NCBI RefSeq assembly: GCF_019173455.1
Contig: NZ_JADPQH010000002.1
Span: 697,490-761,489, forward strand
DNA: 64,000 nucleotides
Direction: 5' to 3'
From: Nesterenkonia sp. Act20
Lineage (GTDB): Bacteria > Actinomycetota > Actinomycetes > Actinomycetales > Micrococcaceae
How positions within the stretch are numbered: position 1 is the first letter of the stretch; each line of letters opens with the position of its first letter. Below, piece by piece: positions 8,521-17,246 of this stretch. A program made the position numbers and the translations under genes. The notes beneath the pieces were generated by a model. That model saw only the letters and a list, made by a program, of their open reading frames with translations, searched no databases and had not been told where the DNA came from.

Positions 8521-10647
8521 GTGGCTCGAGGAGCCCAGCGCCAGAACGCCGCACGTACGCGCGCCCGACGGCGACCCCGCAAGAACGACGACGGCGGCAT
8601 CATCCACCTGCTCGCCAAGGTCGTGCGCGAGGTCGAGTCCGCGGTCCAGCGTGGTCTCGACCTGCCCTCGACCCGGACCAAGTTCCAGGTGGTGGCGCTG
8701 CTCATGCGCGAGGAGCGGGCCCGTCTCAAGGCCGAAGAGACGAAGCAGGGGGCGCGCGGCGCAGATGACCTGAAGCGCCTCGACGGCATCGCCACCATCC
8801 TGGCCACGACGGCCGCCCGCGACCCCTCCCTGCTGGGGCTGCTCGCCGACGACGCGGTCGTCTCCGACCGTGCGCGCTCACTGCGCCGCGAGCTCCTGCA
8901 GTCTGCCGGCATCGCCGTGCCGGACGAGCCCGCCGCACCAGCTGAACCGGCCGAGCCCACGCCGGAGCCGCAGCGCCAGGTGGTGCCCGTATCGGTGGCA
9001 TCTCGTCAGCTCGCGAACCCCTTCCTCGAACCTGACTACTCCGTCGTCGCCAAGCGCACCGCCAAGCCCCGCCGCCTCGTCGGCTGGGAGCTCATCGAGC
9101 CGCTGATGAAGTCCTTCACCGACGGCGGCGCTCTCTCCTGCATGGACCTGCCGGAGCCTGCCGCCAGCCGGGCGACCCAGGGGCTGGACCTCATGCCGCA
9201 TCAGGCGCGACTGGTCGCCGCCGCTGCGGAAGGACACCGGACGTTCCTGCTCGCAGACGAGCCCGGCCTGGGCAAGACGGCACAGGCGCTGCTCGCCGCT
9301 CAGGCGGCGGATGCCTACCCGCTGCTCGTGGTCGTGCCGAACGTCGTGAAGATGAACTGGGCGCGGGAGGCAGCACTGTGGACGCCTCGCCGCCCCGCGA
9401 CGGTGGTCCACGGCGACGGGGACCGGATCGACGGCTTCGCGGACATCATCATCGTCAACTACGAGGTGCTGGATCGGCACGCGGGCTGGCTCCAGGAACT
9501 GGGCCTGCGCGGGATGGTGGTCGACGAGGCGCACTACATCAAGAACCGGAAGTCGCAGCGGTCCCAGAACGTGCTGCAGCTCTCCGAACGCATCCGCACA
9601 CGGATCGCTGATCCGCTGCTCATCGCGCTCACCGGCACCCCGCTGATCAATGACATCGAGGACTTCCGGGCGATCTGGCAGTTCCTCGGCTGGATCGACG
9701 AGACCAAGCCGATCGGTGAGCTGATGGAGGCGCTCGAACAGACAGGTCTGACACCGGCCGACCGGGGTTTCTCCACCGCCGCCCGCTCAGCCGTCGTCGA
9801 GCGCGGCATCGTGCGGCGACGCAAGGTGGATGTCGCCTCCGACCTGCCCGCCCGTCGAGTGGCCGACGTCCCGGTCGAGATCGACGACGAGGCCAGTCGG
9901 TCCATCCGCGCCGCCGAACAGAGCCTCGCGCGTCGTCTCGTCACACGCTATGAGCGGGCCCTGGCCGCCCAGGGATCAAGCGAGGTCGTCGAGGGCATCG
10001 ACCACGCACTCGTGCGCCAGGTCGCCGCCCGGGAGCGCGTGAGCCGGACGACGAAGAAGTCCAACGAGAACGTGTTCAGCATGACCCGACGCATCGGCCA
10101 GGCGAAGGCCGGCCTCGCGGCGGACTACGCCGCCCAGCTCGCCCGCAGCGCCGGCAAGGTCGTCTTCTTCGCCAAACACATCGACGTCATGGACACGGCC
10201 GAGGCGACCTTCGCCAAGCAGGGCATCCGGTACGCCTCCATCCGAGGCGACCAGAGCGCATCGGCTCGGCAGAAGCACATCGACGCATTTACCAACGACC
10301 CGGACGTCGCCGTCGCGGTGTGCTCGTTGACTGCCGCCGGCGTCGGCATCAACCTGCAGGTCGCCTCGAACATGGTGCTCGCCGAACTCTCCTGGACCGA
10401 CGCCGAGCAGACGCAGGCCATCGACCGGATCCACCGCATCGGTCAGGCGGAACCGATCACGGCGTGGCGGATCATCGCGGCGCAGACCCTTGACACGAAG
10501 ATCGCCGAGCTCATCGACGCCAAGGCAGGGTTGGCCGCGCGAGCGCTCGACGGGAGCGACCAGGCGATCGCCGACTCTGCCGATGTCCAGCTCGAGGCGC
10601 TCGTCACGCTTCTCGAGGATGCGTTGCAGGGCCACAGCAGCAACTAG
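8521..10647 (+). CDS. SNF2-family DEAD/DEAH-box helicase (orphan)
   Basis: The protein has about 708 residues. A basic N terminus and a helical ~200-residue region of unknown fold precede a SNF2 ATPase core: Walker A in LADEPGLGKTAQ, DEAH in VVDEAHYIKN, motif III-like ALTGTPLIND, and in the C-terminal lobe GVGINLQVASNMVLAE and RIHRIGQ. The GTG at 8521 is preferred because GAGGAGGA (8509-8516) lies 4 nt upstream; in-frame ATGs at 8464 and 8488 lack such a site. SNF2 proteins are DNA translocases that remodel protein-DNA complexes; bacterial orphans of this type occur in defence and repair contexts. No methylase, nuclease or other defence partner is visible beside it. Confidence 0.85.
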   Translation: MARGAQRQNAARTRARRRPRKNDDGGIIHLLAKVVREVESAVQRGLDLPSTRTKFQVVALLMREERARLKAEETKQGARGADDLKRLDGIATILATTAARDPSLLGLLADDAVVSDRARSLRRELLQSAGIAVPDEPAAPAEPAEPTPEPQRQVVPVSVASRQLANPFLEPDYSVVAKRTAKPRRLVGWELIEPLMKSFTDGGALSCMDLPEPAASRATQGLDLMPHQARLVAAAAEGHRTFLLADEPGLGKTAQALLAAQAADAYPLLVVVPNVVKMNWAREAALWTPRRPATVVHGDGDRIDGFADIIIVNYEVLDRHAGWLQELGLRGMVVDEAHYIKNRKSQRSQNVLQLSERIRTRIADPLLIALTGTPLINDIEDFRAIWQFLGWIDETKPIGELMEALEQTGLTPADRGFSTAARSAVVERGIVRRRKVDVASDLPARRVADVPVEIDDEASRSIRAAEQSLARRLVTRYERALAAQGSSEVVEGIDHALVRQVAARERVSRTTKKSNENVFSMTRRIGQAKAGLAADYAAQLARSAGKVVFFAKHIDVMDTAEATFAKQGIRYASIRGDQSASARQKHIDAFTNDPDVAVAVCSLTAAGVGINLQVASNMVLAELSWTDAEQTQAIDRIHRIGQAEPITAWRIIAAQTLDTKIAELIDAKAGLAARALDGSDQAIADSADVQLEALVTLLEDALQGHSSN

Positions 10648-10737
10648 GAGCTGCCCACTTCGCCCGGCGAAAGCGCCGCGACGGAAGGTCTGGCACCCGG
10701 AGCACCGGGCTGCCGGGCTGCGCGCCCGGAGACACGT

Positions 10738-10769
10738 CGGGCCCCCACGCTGTGAAGCGTAGGGGCCCG
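10738..10769. terminator. Strong GC hairpin after the SNF2 gene and tRNA-Met
   Basis: CGGGCCCC pairs with GGGGCCCG; after one mismatch ACGCT pairs with AGCGT around a GTGA loop. There is no clear T-tract on either side. It is placed to stop both the SNF2 gene (plus) and tRNA-Met (minus). Confidence 0.55.
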
Positions 10770-10801
10770 AAGCGTCGTGCTCGCCTGTGCGGCGTCTTCT
10801 G

Positions 10802-10875
10802 TAGCGGTGCCGGGGCTCGATCCCGGGACCTCACGATTATGAGTCGTGCGCTCTAACCAGCTGAGCTACACCGCC
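10802..10875 (-). tRNA. tRNA-Met (CAT)
   Basis: A full cloverleaf can be drawn on the minus strand: acceptor GGCGGTG with CACCGCT, D-arm GCTC/GAGC, anticodon stem CACGA/TCGTG with loop CTCATAA (anticodon CAT), and T-stem CCGGG/CCCGG. The sequence resembles actinobacterial elongator tRNA-Met. A CAT anticodon could also mean initiator tRNA or lysidine-modified tRNA-Ile; the body pattern favours elongator Met. The CCA end is not encoded. Confidence 0.9.
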
Positions 10876-10919
10876 ATATGCCGCTCCGGAATCTCTCTCA
10901 GAGACTCTGGAATCGGCGG

Positions 10920-10970
10920 AATGAGAAACACCCGCGCTGCGCATTCTGCTGCGCTGCGCGGGCTCTCATT
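10920..10970 (-). terminator. Long hairpin between the two tRNA genes
   Basis: AATGAGA (10920-10926) pairs with TCTCATT (10964-10970), and CCCGCGC (10931-10937) with GCGCGGG (10956-10962); GCGC continues the stem after a mismatch. On the minus strand it follows tRNA-Thr and is followed by a T-rich TGTTTCTCATT. It is either a terminator for tRNA-Thr or a processing hairpin in a two-tRNA transcript. Confidence 0.45.
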
Positions 10971-10973
10971 CAG

Positions 10974-11045
10974 AGCCCCAAGCGGGAATCGATCCCGCGA
11001 CCTCAGTCTTACCAAGACTGCGCTCTACCACTGAGCTATTGGGGC
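10974..11045 (-). tRNA. tRNA-Thr (GGT)
   Basis: A complete cloverleaf is present on the minus strand: acceptor GCCCCAA with TTGGGGC, D-arm GCTC/GAGC, anticodon stem CAGTC/GACTG with loop TTGGTAA (anticodon GGT), T-stem GCGGG/CCCGC and discriminator T. The CCA end is not encoded. A promoter with TTGACC and TAGAGT lies just upstream at 11057-11084. Confidence 0.92.
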
Positions 11046-11056
11046 AACAGCACTAA

Positions 11057-11084
11057 ACTCTACCACCAGTCCAGTGCCGGTCAA
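11057..11084 (-). promoter_or_regulatory. Promoter of tRNA-Thr
   Basis: On the minus strand TTGACC (11079-11084) is followed after 16 nt by TAGAGT (11057-11062), 11 nt before the tRNA 5' end. The -35 overlaps the T-tract of the deaD terminator. Confidence 0.55.
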
Positions 11085-11118
11085 AAACCGTCAGGAGTGA
11101 GCTCGCTCTCCCCTGACG
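11083..11118 (-). terminator. Rho-independent terminator of deaD
   Basis: On the minus strand a hairpin of CGTCAGG/CCTGACG with an interrupted inner stem (GAGC/GCTC) spans 11118-11089 and is followed by TTTTT (11087-11083). A second GC-rich hairpin (11126-11157) lies between it and the deaD stop. Confidence 0.7.
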
Positions 11119-11185
11119 AGGGCCTCTGCCGCCGCAGAGTCAGCTCTGCGACGGCAGCTCCCGGAACCCCCTGAAGGGGCCTCGA

Positions 11186-13354
11186 TCACTTCCAGCGGGG
11201 CTTGTTGCGATCCTTGTCTCCGAAGCGGCTTCCGCCGGCACTGGGCCGTCCGCCGCGATCGCCGGATCCGCCATCGCGCTTGCCGGCATATCCGCCCTCA
11301 CGCTTGCCTGCGTATCCGCCGCGTGAGTCACCGGAGCTGGACGGTGCGCCGGAGTCGCGCTCCATCTTCAGCAGCTCGCCGCCGATGCGGGTCTTGGCCA
11401 GAGCCGCCCATTGTTCGGAGGAGAGCTTCTCAGGCAGCTCCACCAGGGAGTGCGTCGGGCGGATGTCGATGCCGCCGATCTCGCGGGCGCTCAGGCCCGC
11501 CTCGTTGGCGATCGCGCCGACGATGTGACCCGGGTTCACGCCGTTGCGGCGACCCACCGCGATCTTGTACATCGCATTGCCCGGACCCGCAGTGCGCGGC
11601 CCGCGGTCACGCGCTGGACGCTCGGGGCGATCGCTGCCGCCCCGCTCATCGCCGACCTCGCGCTTGGACTCACGGACCAGCTCGTCGTCGCGCTTCTCAT
11701 CGAGGAGCAGCGGACGTCCGTCATGGACCATGGCCACCAGTGCGGCGGCCACGTCCTCGGCGGGAGTGTTGTGCTCCTGGGTGTAGGAGGCCACGAGTCC
11801 GCGGTACTCCTCCAGCTCCTCAGAGGCCAGGGTCTCGGTGATGCGCTCCGAGAAGCGCTCCAGCCGTGAGGAGTTCACATCCGCGATGGTCGGCATGGAC
11901 ATCTGCTCGACCGGCTGGCGGGTGGCCTTCTCGATGGACCGCAGCATCCGCTTCTCGCGGGGCGTCACGAACAGCACCGCGTCGCCTGAACGACCCGCGC
12001 GGCCGGTGCGGCCGATCCGGTGGACGTAGGACTCGGTGTCCAGCGGGATGTCGTAGTTGAAGACGTGGGTGATGCGCTCGACGTCGAGACCGCGGGCCGC
12101 GACGTCGGTGGCCACGAGGATGTCGATGCGACCCGACTTCAGGTTCTCCACGGTCTTCTCGCGCAGGTTCTGCGGAATGTCACCGTTGATCGCAGCCGTG
12201 CGGAAGCCGCGGGCAGCGAGCTTGTTCGCGACCTCTTCGGTGGCCGAGCGGGTGCGCACGAAGACGATCGCAGCATCATGCGGCTCGGTCTCGAGGATGC
12301 GGGTGAGCGCCTCGTTCTTCGCCGAATGCTTGATCAGCACGAAGCGCTGGCGGGTGTTGGTGCCGGTGGAGGTCTTGGACTTCACCGAGACCTCGACCGG
12401 ATCGTTGAGGTAGTCCGCGGAGATCCGGCGGATCGCCTTGGGCATCGTGGCGGAGAACAGCGCGACCTGCTTGGTCTTCGGAGTGCGGGCCAGGATCTGG
12501 TCCACCTCTTCGGCGAAGCCCATGCGCAGCATCTCATCAGCCTCGTCGAGCACCAGGTGCTTGATCGTGGAGAGATCCAGCGAACCGCGGGTCATGTGGT
12601 CGATGACGCGGCCGGGGGTGCCGACGACGACGTGGGCGCCGCGACGCAGGCCCTCGAGCTGGGGACCATAGGGGGAGCCGCCGTAGATCGGCAGCACGGT
12701 GATGCCGGGGACGCCTTGGGCGTAGGTGGAGAACGCCTCGGCGACCTGGATCGCGAGCTCACGGGTAGGGGCGAGCACCAGGGTGGAAGGGGACTTGCCC
12801 AGCTCCCCTGCGTCGTTGGCGCGAGCCATGTGCGAGAGCGCCGGCAGCGCGAAGGCTGCGGTCTTGCCGGTGCCCGTCTGGGCCAGGCCGACGACGTCGC
12901 GCCCCTGGCTCAGCAGCGGAATGGTCTGCGCCTGGATCGGCGAGGGAGTCTCGTAGCCGAGCTTGGTCACCGATTCCAGCACTCGATCGTCCAGGCCCAG
13001 TTCTGCGAACTTCGGGCCGGCGGCCTGGTCGGCGCTGCTGGCGGACTTCGCGGGCTTCTCGGCCTGAGGGGAAGTCGGAGCCTCGGTCGGAGCCTCGGTC
13101 GGCGCCTCGTTGGAGGCAGGAGCCTCGGTGGACGTCGGAGCCTGCGCAGATGCGGACTGAGTCTCGACCGCTGCGGCGGCATCGACGGCGGCCTGGGTCT
13201 CGTCCGGCGCCTGCTCAGGCGCGGCCTCAGCCGCTTCAGGGGCCTGAGCGGGTGCTTCCGGAGCGGAATCGACCTCGGTGATGGTCTCGGTCGGGACTTC
13301 GGCCGCGTCCTGAGCCTGCGTCGGCTCGGAGGCGTTGGGATCCTGGATGGTCAT
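11186..13354 (-). CDS. deaD: DEAD-box ATP-dependent RNA helicase (DeaD/CsdA type)
   Basis: The 722-residue protein starts with ~110 disordered Ala/Pro/Glu/Thr-rich residues. The helicase core follows: Q-motif near ETPSPIQAQTIP, Walker A AQTGTGKT, VLDEADEML, SAT in FSATMPK, and HRIGRTGRAG. A DbpA/CsdA-type RNA-binding domain follows (YKIAVGRRNGVNPGHIVG to HSLVELPEKL), then an RGG/YAGKR-rich basic tail. It would unwind RNA in ribosome assembly or mRNA decay, typically in the cold. A GAGGAG site precedes the ATG. A TAGACT -10 box over 300 nt upstream suggests a long leader. Confidence 0.94.
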   Translation of the reverse strand: MTIQDPNASEPTQAQDAAEVPTETITEVDSAPEAPAQAPEAAEAAPEQAPDETQAAVDAAAAVETQSASAQAPTSTEAPASNEAPTEAPTEAPTSPQAEKPAKSASSADQAAGPKFAELGLDDRVLESVTKLGYETPSPIQAQTIPLLSQGRDVVGLAQTGTGKTAAFALPALSHMARANDAGELGKSPSTLVLAPTRELAIQVAEAFSTYAQGVPGITVLPIYGGSPYGPQLEGLRRGAHVVVGTPGRVIDHMTRGSLDLSTIKHLVLDEADEMLRMGFAEEVDQILARTPKTKQVALFSATMPKAIRRISADYLNDPVEVSVKSKTSTGTNTRQRFVLIKHSAKNEALTRILETEPHDAAIVFVRTRSATEEVANKLAARGFRTAAINGDIPQNLREKTVENLKSGRIDILVATDVAARGLDVERITHVFNYDIPLDTESYVHRIGRTGRAGRSGDAVLFVTPREKRMLRSIEKATRQPVEQMSMPTIADVNSSRLERFSERITETLASEELEEYRGLVASYTQEHNTPAEDVAAALVAMVHDGRPLLLDEKRDDELVRESKREVGDERGGSDRPERPARDRGPRTAGPGNAMYKIAVGRRNGVNPGHIVGAIANEAGLSAREIGGIDIRPTHSLVELPEKLSSEQWAALAKTRIGGELLKMERDSGAPSSSGDSRGGYAGKREGGYAGKRDGGSGDRGGRPSAGGSRFGDKDRNKPRWK

Positions 13355-13781
13355 GTTGACTCCTCGTCACATGTCACGCGACCGAGAGGACCCCCGCTTG
13401 AGATCCAGTCCCAGGGCACCTGCGCTTCAACCACCGCTGCTCGAAGAGGCTGCGCAGGCCAGAAGGCGCTGCACAGAACCTCTGCATGGGCAGGGCAGGT
13501 TGCTCAGATTCTTTGGACGGGACTGGATCAGTCACGGGGACTCGGCCGCTTTGTCGGCTCCGGAGTCGACCCGTGGATACACACAACCCTCAACGAGCTT
13601 CCGGCCCCTCTCAAGGAGGAGCACGCTCGGAGTCAGCAAGAGAAAACGGGATTATCCGGAGAATGCCCATTCAGTCTAGCCCACGGGCGGCACACCTGTC
13701 GTCTTTGGAGACGAAGCTCACGTTCACGCCGCCCACCAGGCCTCCTGCCGCGGAGCTGCCCAGTCTTCGGGTCAGAGCTGC
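13355..13781 (-). other. deaD leader and promoter region (427 bp, no gene)
   Basis: The minus strand has TAGACT at 13673-13678 with ACGACA 18 nt upstream as a possible -35, putting the transcript start about 310 nt before the deaD ATG. Long leaders are typical of cold-shock genes. Open frames in this leader have no convincing start site or family resemblance. Confidence 0.5.
13673..13678 (-). promoter_or_regulatory. -10 box TAGACT of deaD
   Basis: This is the same TAGACT hexamer seen before several other genes here. In this case the start codon is about 320 nt downstream, so the transcript has a long leader. Confidence 0.45.
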
Positions 13782-14345
13782 TCAGTCTCCAGGACGGGAC
13801 TGCGCAGGGCCGCGTGCGAGGGCGAGCTCACGGATGCTCTCGGCTGCAGTCTCCGCCACGGAGACGACCTCCACAGCATCCCCCGCCTGCACGGTTCCGG
13901 CCGTGATGACGCGGAAATAGGTGCCGGGTCTGCCCGCCTCCATGAAGCGTCTGACCCAGCTCGGCTCCCTGAGCCACCGCCCGAAGGTGGCGCAGGGGAT
14001 GCGCGGGACGGTGGCCTCGAGCACCACGCGCTCGCCGATCCGCCACCGCTCGCCGGGGTACGCTCCGTCGAGATCTATTCCGGACAGGCGCAGGTTCTCC
14101 CCGAAGGTGCCGGCGGGGAGCTCGCGCTGCAGCTGCTGGGACCACCAGGCGGCGTCGTCGGCGGCGTAGGCGTAGACGGCCTTGTCGGCACCGCCGTGAT
14201 GTTTGCGATCGGCCTGCACGTCACCGTGAAGACCGAGCGTTCGCACCCGGACCGGTCCCGCGACGGGTCGCTTGTCGATGCCGGAGACCCCCACTGCGCC
14301 GACGTCGTCGTTGAAGAGCTGACCCACCACACAGACCGCGTCCAC
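13782..14345 (-). CDS. MOSC domain-containing protein
   Basis: From a GTG at 14345 the protein has 187 residues: VCVVGQL, then GVSGIDKRPVAGPV, LGLHGDVQADRKHHGGADKA, FGENLRLSGID, GERWRIG and CATFGRWL. That is the YiiM-like MOSC fold, including the conserved Cys in IPCATFGRW. MOSC proteins handle molybdenum-cofactor sulphur or reduce N-hydroxylated compounds. An upstream in-frame ATG at 14432 would run 32 nt into metB with a non-conserved N terminus, so the GTG is preferred. It is probably co-transcribed with cbs-metB. Confidence 0.85.
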   Translation of the reverse strand: MDAVCVVGQLFNDDVGAVGVSGIDKRPVAGPVRVRTLGLHGDVQADRKHHGGADKAVYAYAADDAAWWSQQLQRELPAGTFGENLRLSGIDLDGAYPGERWRIGERVVLEATVPRIPCATFGRWLREPSWVRRFMEAGRPGTYFRVITAGTVQAGDAVEVVSVAETAAESIRELALARGPAQSRPGD

Positions 14346-14400
14346 GGTGCCGGTCAGCCCCAGGCGCTGCGCCGCTGCCGCGAGGCAGGTCGGCGAGGAC

Positions 14401-15570
14401 TCAGCCACGGCCCGTGAGCCCCTCCAGCGCACGATCCAGATCGGCGATCAGGTCGTTCACGTCCTCGATGCCGACCGAGAGGCGCAGCAGGTTCTCCGGG
14501 ACTGCAAGCTCTGTGCCGCGCACCGAGGCGTGGGTCATCTCATGCGGGTAGTTCATCAGCGACTCGATGCCGCCCAGGGATTCCGCCAGCACGAAGAGCC
14601 TGGTGCCCTCGGCGACGGTGCGCGCGGCCTCCTCGCCGCCCACGAGCTGCACCGAGACCATGCCGCCGAAGCCGCGCATCTGCCTGCTGGCCAGCTCATG
14701 GCCGGGGTGGTCCGGCAGCCCGGGGTAGAGCACCCGCTCGACGGCGGGGTGGTCCACCAGGTGCTCGGCGATCGCCTGGGCATTGCTGCAGTGCCGGTCC
14801 ATGCGCACTGCCAGGGTCTTCAGTCCACGAGTGGTGAGGTAGGCGTCGAGTGGGCCGGAGATGGCGCCGACGGCGAACTGCTGGAAGCCGATCTTGGTGG
14901 CGAGCTCGTCGTCGGAGGTGACGACGGCGCCGCCGACCACATCCGAGTGACCGCCGATGTACTTGGTGGTGGAGTGCACCACGATGTCGGCGCCCAGGCT
15001 CAGCGGCTGCTGCAGATAGGGGCTGGCGAAGGTGTTGTCCACCAGCAGCAGGGCGTTGTTCTCATGAGCGATCTTCGCCAGCGCCGCGATGTCGGTGATG
15101 GACATCAGCGGGTTCGAGGGCGTCTCCACCCAGAGCAGGGTCGCGTCCTCGGTGGCCATCTCGGTGGCCACACGGTCCAGGTCGGAGAGGTCCAGAGGCG
15201 TGTTGGCGATGCCCCAGTCTCCGTGGATTCGGCTGATCAGCCGGTAGGAGCCTCCGTAGGCGTCATTTCCCATCACGATGCGCTGCCCGGGGCGCATCAC
15301 CGCACGGATGATCGCGTCCTCGGCGGCCAGGCCGGAGCCGAAGCTGAATGCGTGCTCCCCACCCTCGAGGGCGGCGAGCTGGGTCTGCAACGAGGTGCGT
15401 GTGGGGTTTCCCGCACGGCCGTAGTCGTAGCCGCGGCGCAGGTTGCCGATGCCGTCGGGTGCGTAGGTGGTGGAGAAGTGCAGGGGCGGGACCACCGCGC
15501 CGTAGACCTCGTCGAGCTCCTGCCCGGCGTGGATGGCGTCCGTGGCGAATCCGTAGCTGTTCTCGGTCAT
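14401..15570 (-). CDS. metB: Cystathionine gamma-synthase (or gamma-lyase)
   Basis: The 389-residue PLP enzyme of the Cys/Met family shows YDYGRAGNPTRTSLQ near the N terminus, the SGLAAEDAI helix, LLLVDNTFASPYLQQPL, and the PLP lysine in HSTTKYIGGHSD. MetB joins O-succinyl- or O-acetylhomoserine and cysteine; gamma-lyases of the same family run the reverse direction, and sequence alone does not separate them. The ATG overlaps the stop of cbs (ATGA), so the two transsulfuration enzymes are co-translated, as in several actinobacteria. Confidence 0.88.
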   Translation of the reverse strand: MTENSYGFATDAIHAGQELDEVYGAVVPPLHFSTTYAPDGIGNLRRGYDYGRAGNPTRTSLQTQLAALEGGEHAFSFGSGLAAEDAIIRAVMRPGQRIVMGNDAYGGSYRLISRIHGDWGIANTPLDLSDLDRVATEMATEDATLLWVETPSNPLMSITDIAALAKIAHENNALLLVDNTFASPYLQQPLSLGADIVVHSTTKYIGGHSDVVGGAVVTSDDELATKIGFQQFAVGAISGPLDAYLTTRGLKTLAVRMDRHCSNAQAIAEHLVDHPAVERVLYPGLPDHPGHELASRQMRGFGGMVSVQLVGGEEAARTVAEGTRLFVLAESLGGIESLMNYPHEMTHASVRGTELAVPENLLRLSVGIEDVNDLIADLDRALEGLTGRG

Positions 15571-17102
15571 CGGTTGTCCTTCTGTTCTGAACTGGAGAGG
15601 TGGGCCAGCAGGTCATTGCGGGTGAGCACGCCGACGATGTCGCCGTTCTCAGCGGCGAGCAGGGTGGGATTGCTCCTGAGCTTCTTCAAGATCTGCGGGA
15701 TGGTCTCGGTGATCCCGACCAGGGGCAGCTCGGTGCGCAGGTGGTCCGCGACCAGCTCATCAGCAGAGGCGTGGCCCATGATCATCTCTTCCGAGAGGTG
15801 GGTGACGTCGACGACGCCGTAGACCTCGCCGATGCGGGCCACGCGTCCGGGCTGATCGATCACCGGGACGATGTCGATCCCATAGCGATTCATCACCGAG
15901 ACGGCGTCCCGCAGTGTGGTCTCGCGGGAGATCGACACCACCTCCGGCATGGCGGCGGAGAAGAGCGAGCGCTTGCCGCCCAGGACATCCGCGGCGGTGA
16001 ACACTTCGGAGCGGTCCTTGCTGGTCTGCGCCTCGGGGTGTTCGGCACGGGTGCCGATGACCCCCTGTGCGACCGCGTCCGAGAGTTCCTGGGAGGACTT
16101 CACGGTGATCTCCACCCCGCTGGAGTGTGAGACGACCTCGCCGAAGCCGTGGTCGATCATCCACTGGTCATTGAAGATCTTCCCCAGATAGCCTCGCCCG
16201 GAGTCGGGCAGGACGGCGACCACGACATCGTCGGGTCCGAGGTCCTCGGCGATGCGAAGGGCGGCGACCACGGCGGTGCCGGAGGAGCCGCCGACGAGCA
16301 GGCCCTCCTCGGTGGCGAGCCGCCGGGCCATCGCGAAGGACTCGGCGTCGGTGATGGAGTGGTGTTCATCCGGGACGCTGGCGTCGTAGTTCTTGACCCA
16401 GATGTCTTCCCCGACACCCTCGACGAAGTAGGGGCGACCTTCGCCGCCGGAGTAGATGGAGCCGTCCGGATCGGCGACGACCACGCGGACCGGGCCGGTG
16501 TCGCGGTCCGCGGAGACCTCTTTCAGGTACCGACCCGTGCCGGTGACCGTGCCGCCGGTGCCGGCGCCGACGACCAGGTGGGTGATCTTGCCTTCGGTGT
16601 CCTCCCAGATCTCGGGGCCGGTGGTCTCGTAGTGGGAGTTCGGTGCCGCCGGATTGGAGAACTGGTCAGGCTTGTAGCCGCCGTCGATCTCTTCGGCGAG
16701 CTGGTCTGAGATTCCGTAGTAGGACAGAGCGGACTCCGAGGGAACCCCGGCGGGTCCGACGACGACGTCGGCGCCATAGGCACGCAGCACGTCGCGCTTC
16801 TCCACCGCCACCTTGGGCACGGTGACGAAGACTGCGCGGTACCCCTTCTGCTGGGCGACCAGGGCCAGTCCCACACCGGTGTTGCCGGAGGTGGGCTCGA
16901 CCACGACTCCGCCGGGCTTCAGCGAGCCTGCGGCCTCCGCCTCCTCGATCATCTTCAACGCGATGCGGTCCTTGATGGACCCTCCCGGGTTCAGATACTC
17001 GAGCTTGACCAGGACGGTGGCGGAGAGACCTTCGGTGACCCGATTCAGCCGCACCAGAGGGGTGCCGCCGATCAGCTCGACGACAGACTGGGCATATTTC
17101 AT
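15567..17102 (-). CDS. cbs: Cystathionine beta-synthase
   Basis: The start is ATG 17102 (MKYAQSVVELIGGTPLVRLN). It yields 511 residues: a PLP fold with lysine in NPGGSIKDR, TSGNTGVGLA, GTGGTVTGTG and GGSSGTAV, then two C-terminal CBS domains from about residue 385. The frame is open for another 1.2 kb upstream, but that part has no similarity. TAGAGT (17110-17115) lies 7 nt before the ATG, suggesting a leaderless start. It condenses serine and homocysteine to cystathionine. It is somewhat longer than the ~460 residues usual for actinobacterial Cbs. Confidence 0.92.
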   Translation of the reverse strand: MKYAQSVVELIGGTPLVRLNRVTEGLSATVLVKLEYLNPGGSIKDRIALKMIEEAEAAGSLKPGGVVVEPTSGNTGVGLALVAQQKGYRAVFVTVPKVAVEKRDVLRAYGADVVVGPAGVPSESALSYYGISDQLAEEIDGGYKPDQFSNPAAPNSHYETTGPEIWEDTEGKITHLVVGAGTGGTVTGTGRYLKEVSADRDTGPVRVVVADPDGSIYSGGEGRPYFVEGVGEDIWVKNYDASVPDEHHSITDAESFAMARRLATEEGLLVGGSSGTAVVAALRIAEDLGPDDVVVAVLPDSGRGYLGKIFNDQWMIDHGFGEVVSHSSGVEITVKSSQELSDAVAQGVIGTRAEHPEAQTSKDRSEVFTAADVLGGKRSLFSAAMPEVVSISRETTLRDAVSVMNRYGIDIVPVIDQPGRVARIGEVYGVVDVTHLSEEMIMGHASADELVADHLRTELPLVGITETIPQILKKLRSNPTLLAAENGDIVGVLTRNDLLAHLSSSEQKDNR

Positions 17103-17109
17103 GCCGCCA

Positions 17110-17115
17110 ACTCTA
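17110..17115 (-). promoter_or_regulatory. -10 box TAGAGT of cbs, leaderless
   Basis: On the minus strand TAGAGT is followed by 7 nt and the cbs ATG. No ribosome-binding site is present. Confidence 0.5.
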
Positions 17116-17246
17116 CCGATGCCCACTGACATTGGGTCAGGATCTGTCTTTCGGCGAAATCTCGCCTGCCGGATGAGTGGGCATCGCGGGCAGGCAGTGC
17201 ACGGGGGTGCGCGAGAGATGTCCCACCGATGTGCCAGAGTGAATGT

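Noticed and set aside
8213-8607. Small frames on both strands before the SNF2 gene
   Set aside because: Arg/Pro/Gly-rich, overlapping each other, without start signals or family resemblance.
13374-13586. 70-codon frame in the deaD leader
   Set aside because: No ribosome-binding site, no similarity, and it lies within a likely untranslated leader.
12020-13906. 628-codon frame antisense to deaD
   Set aside because: It mirrors the conserved helicase gene and has repetitive Gly/Arg/Leu composition; no start site or similarity.
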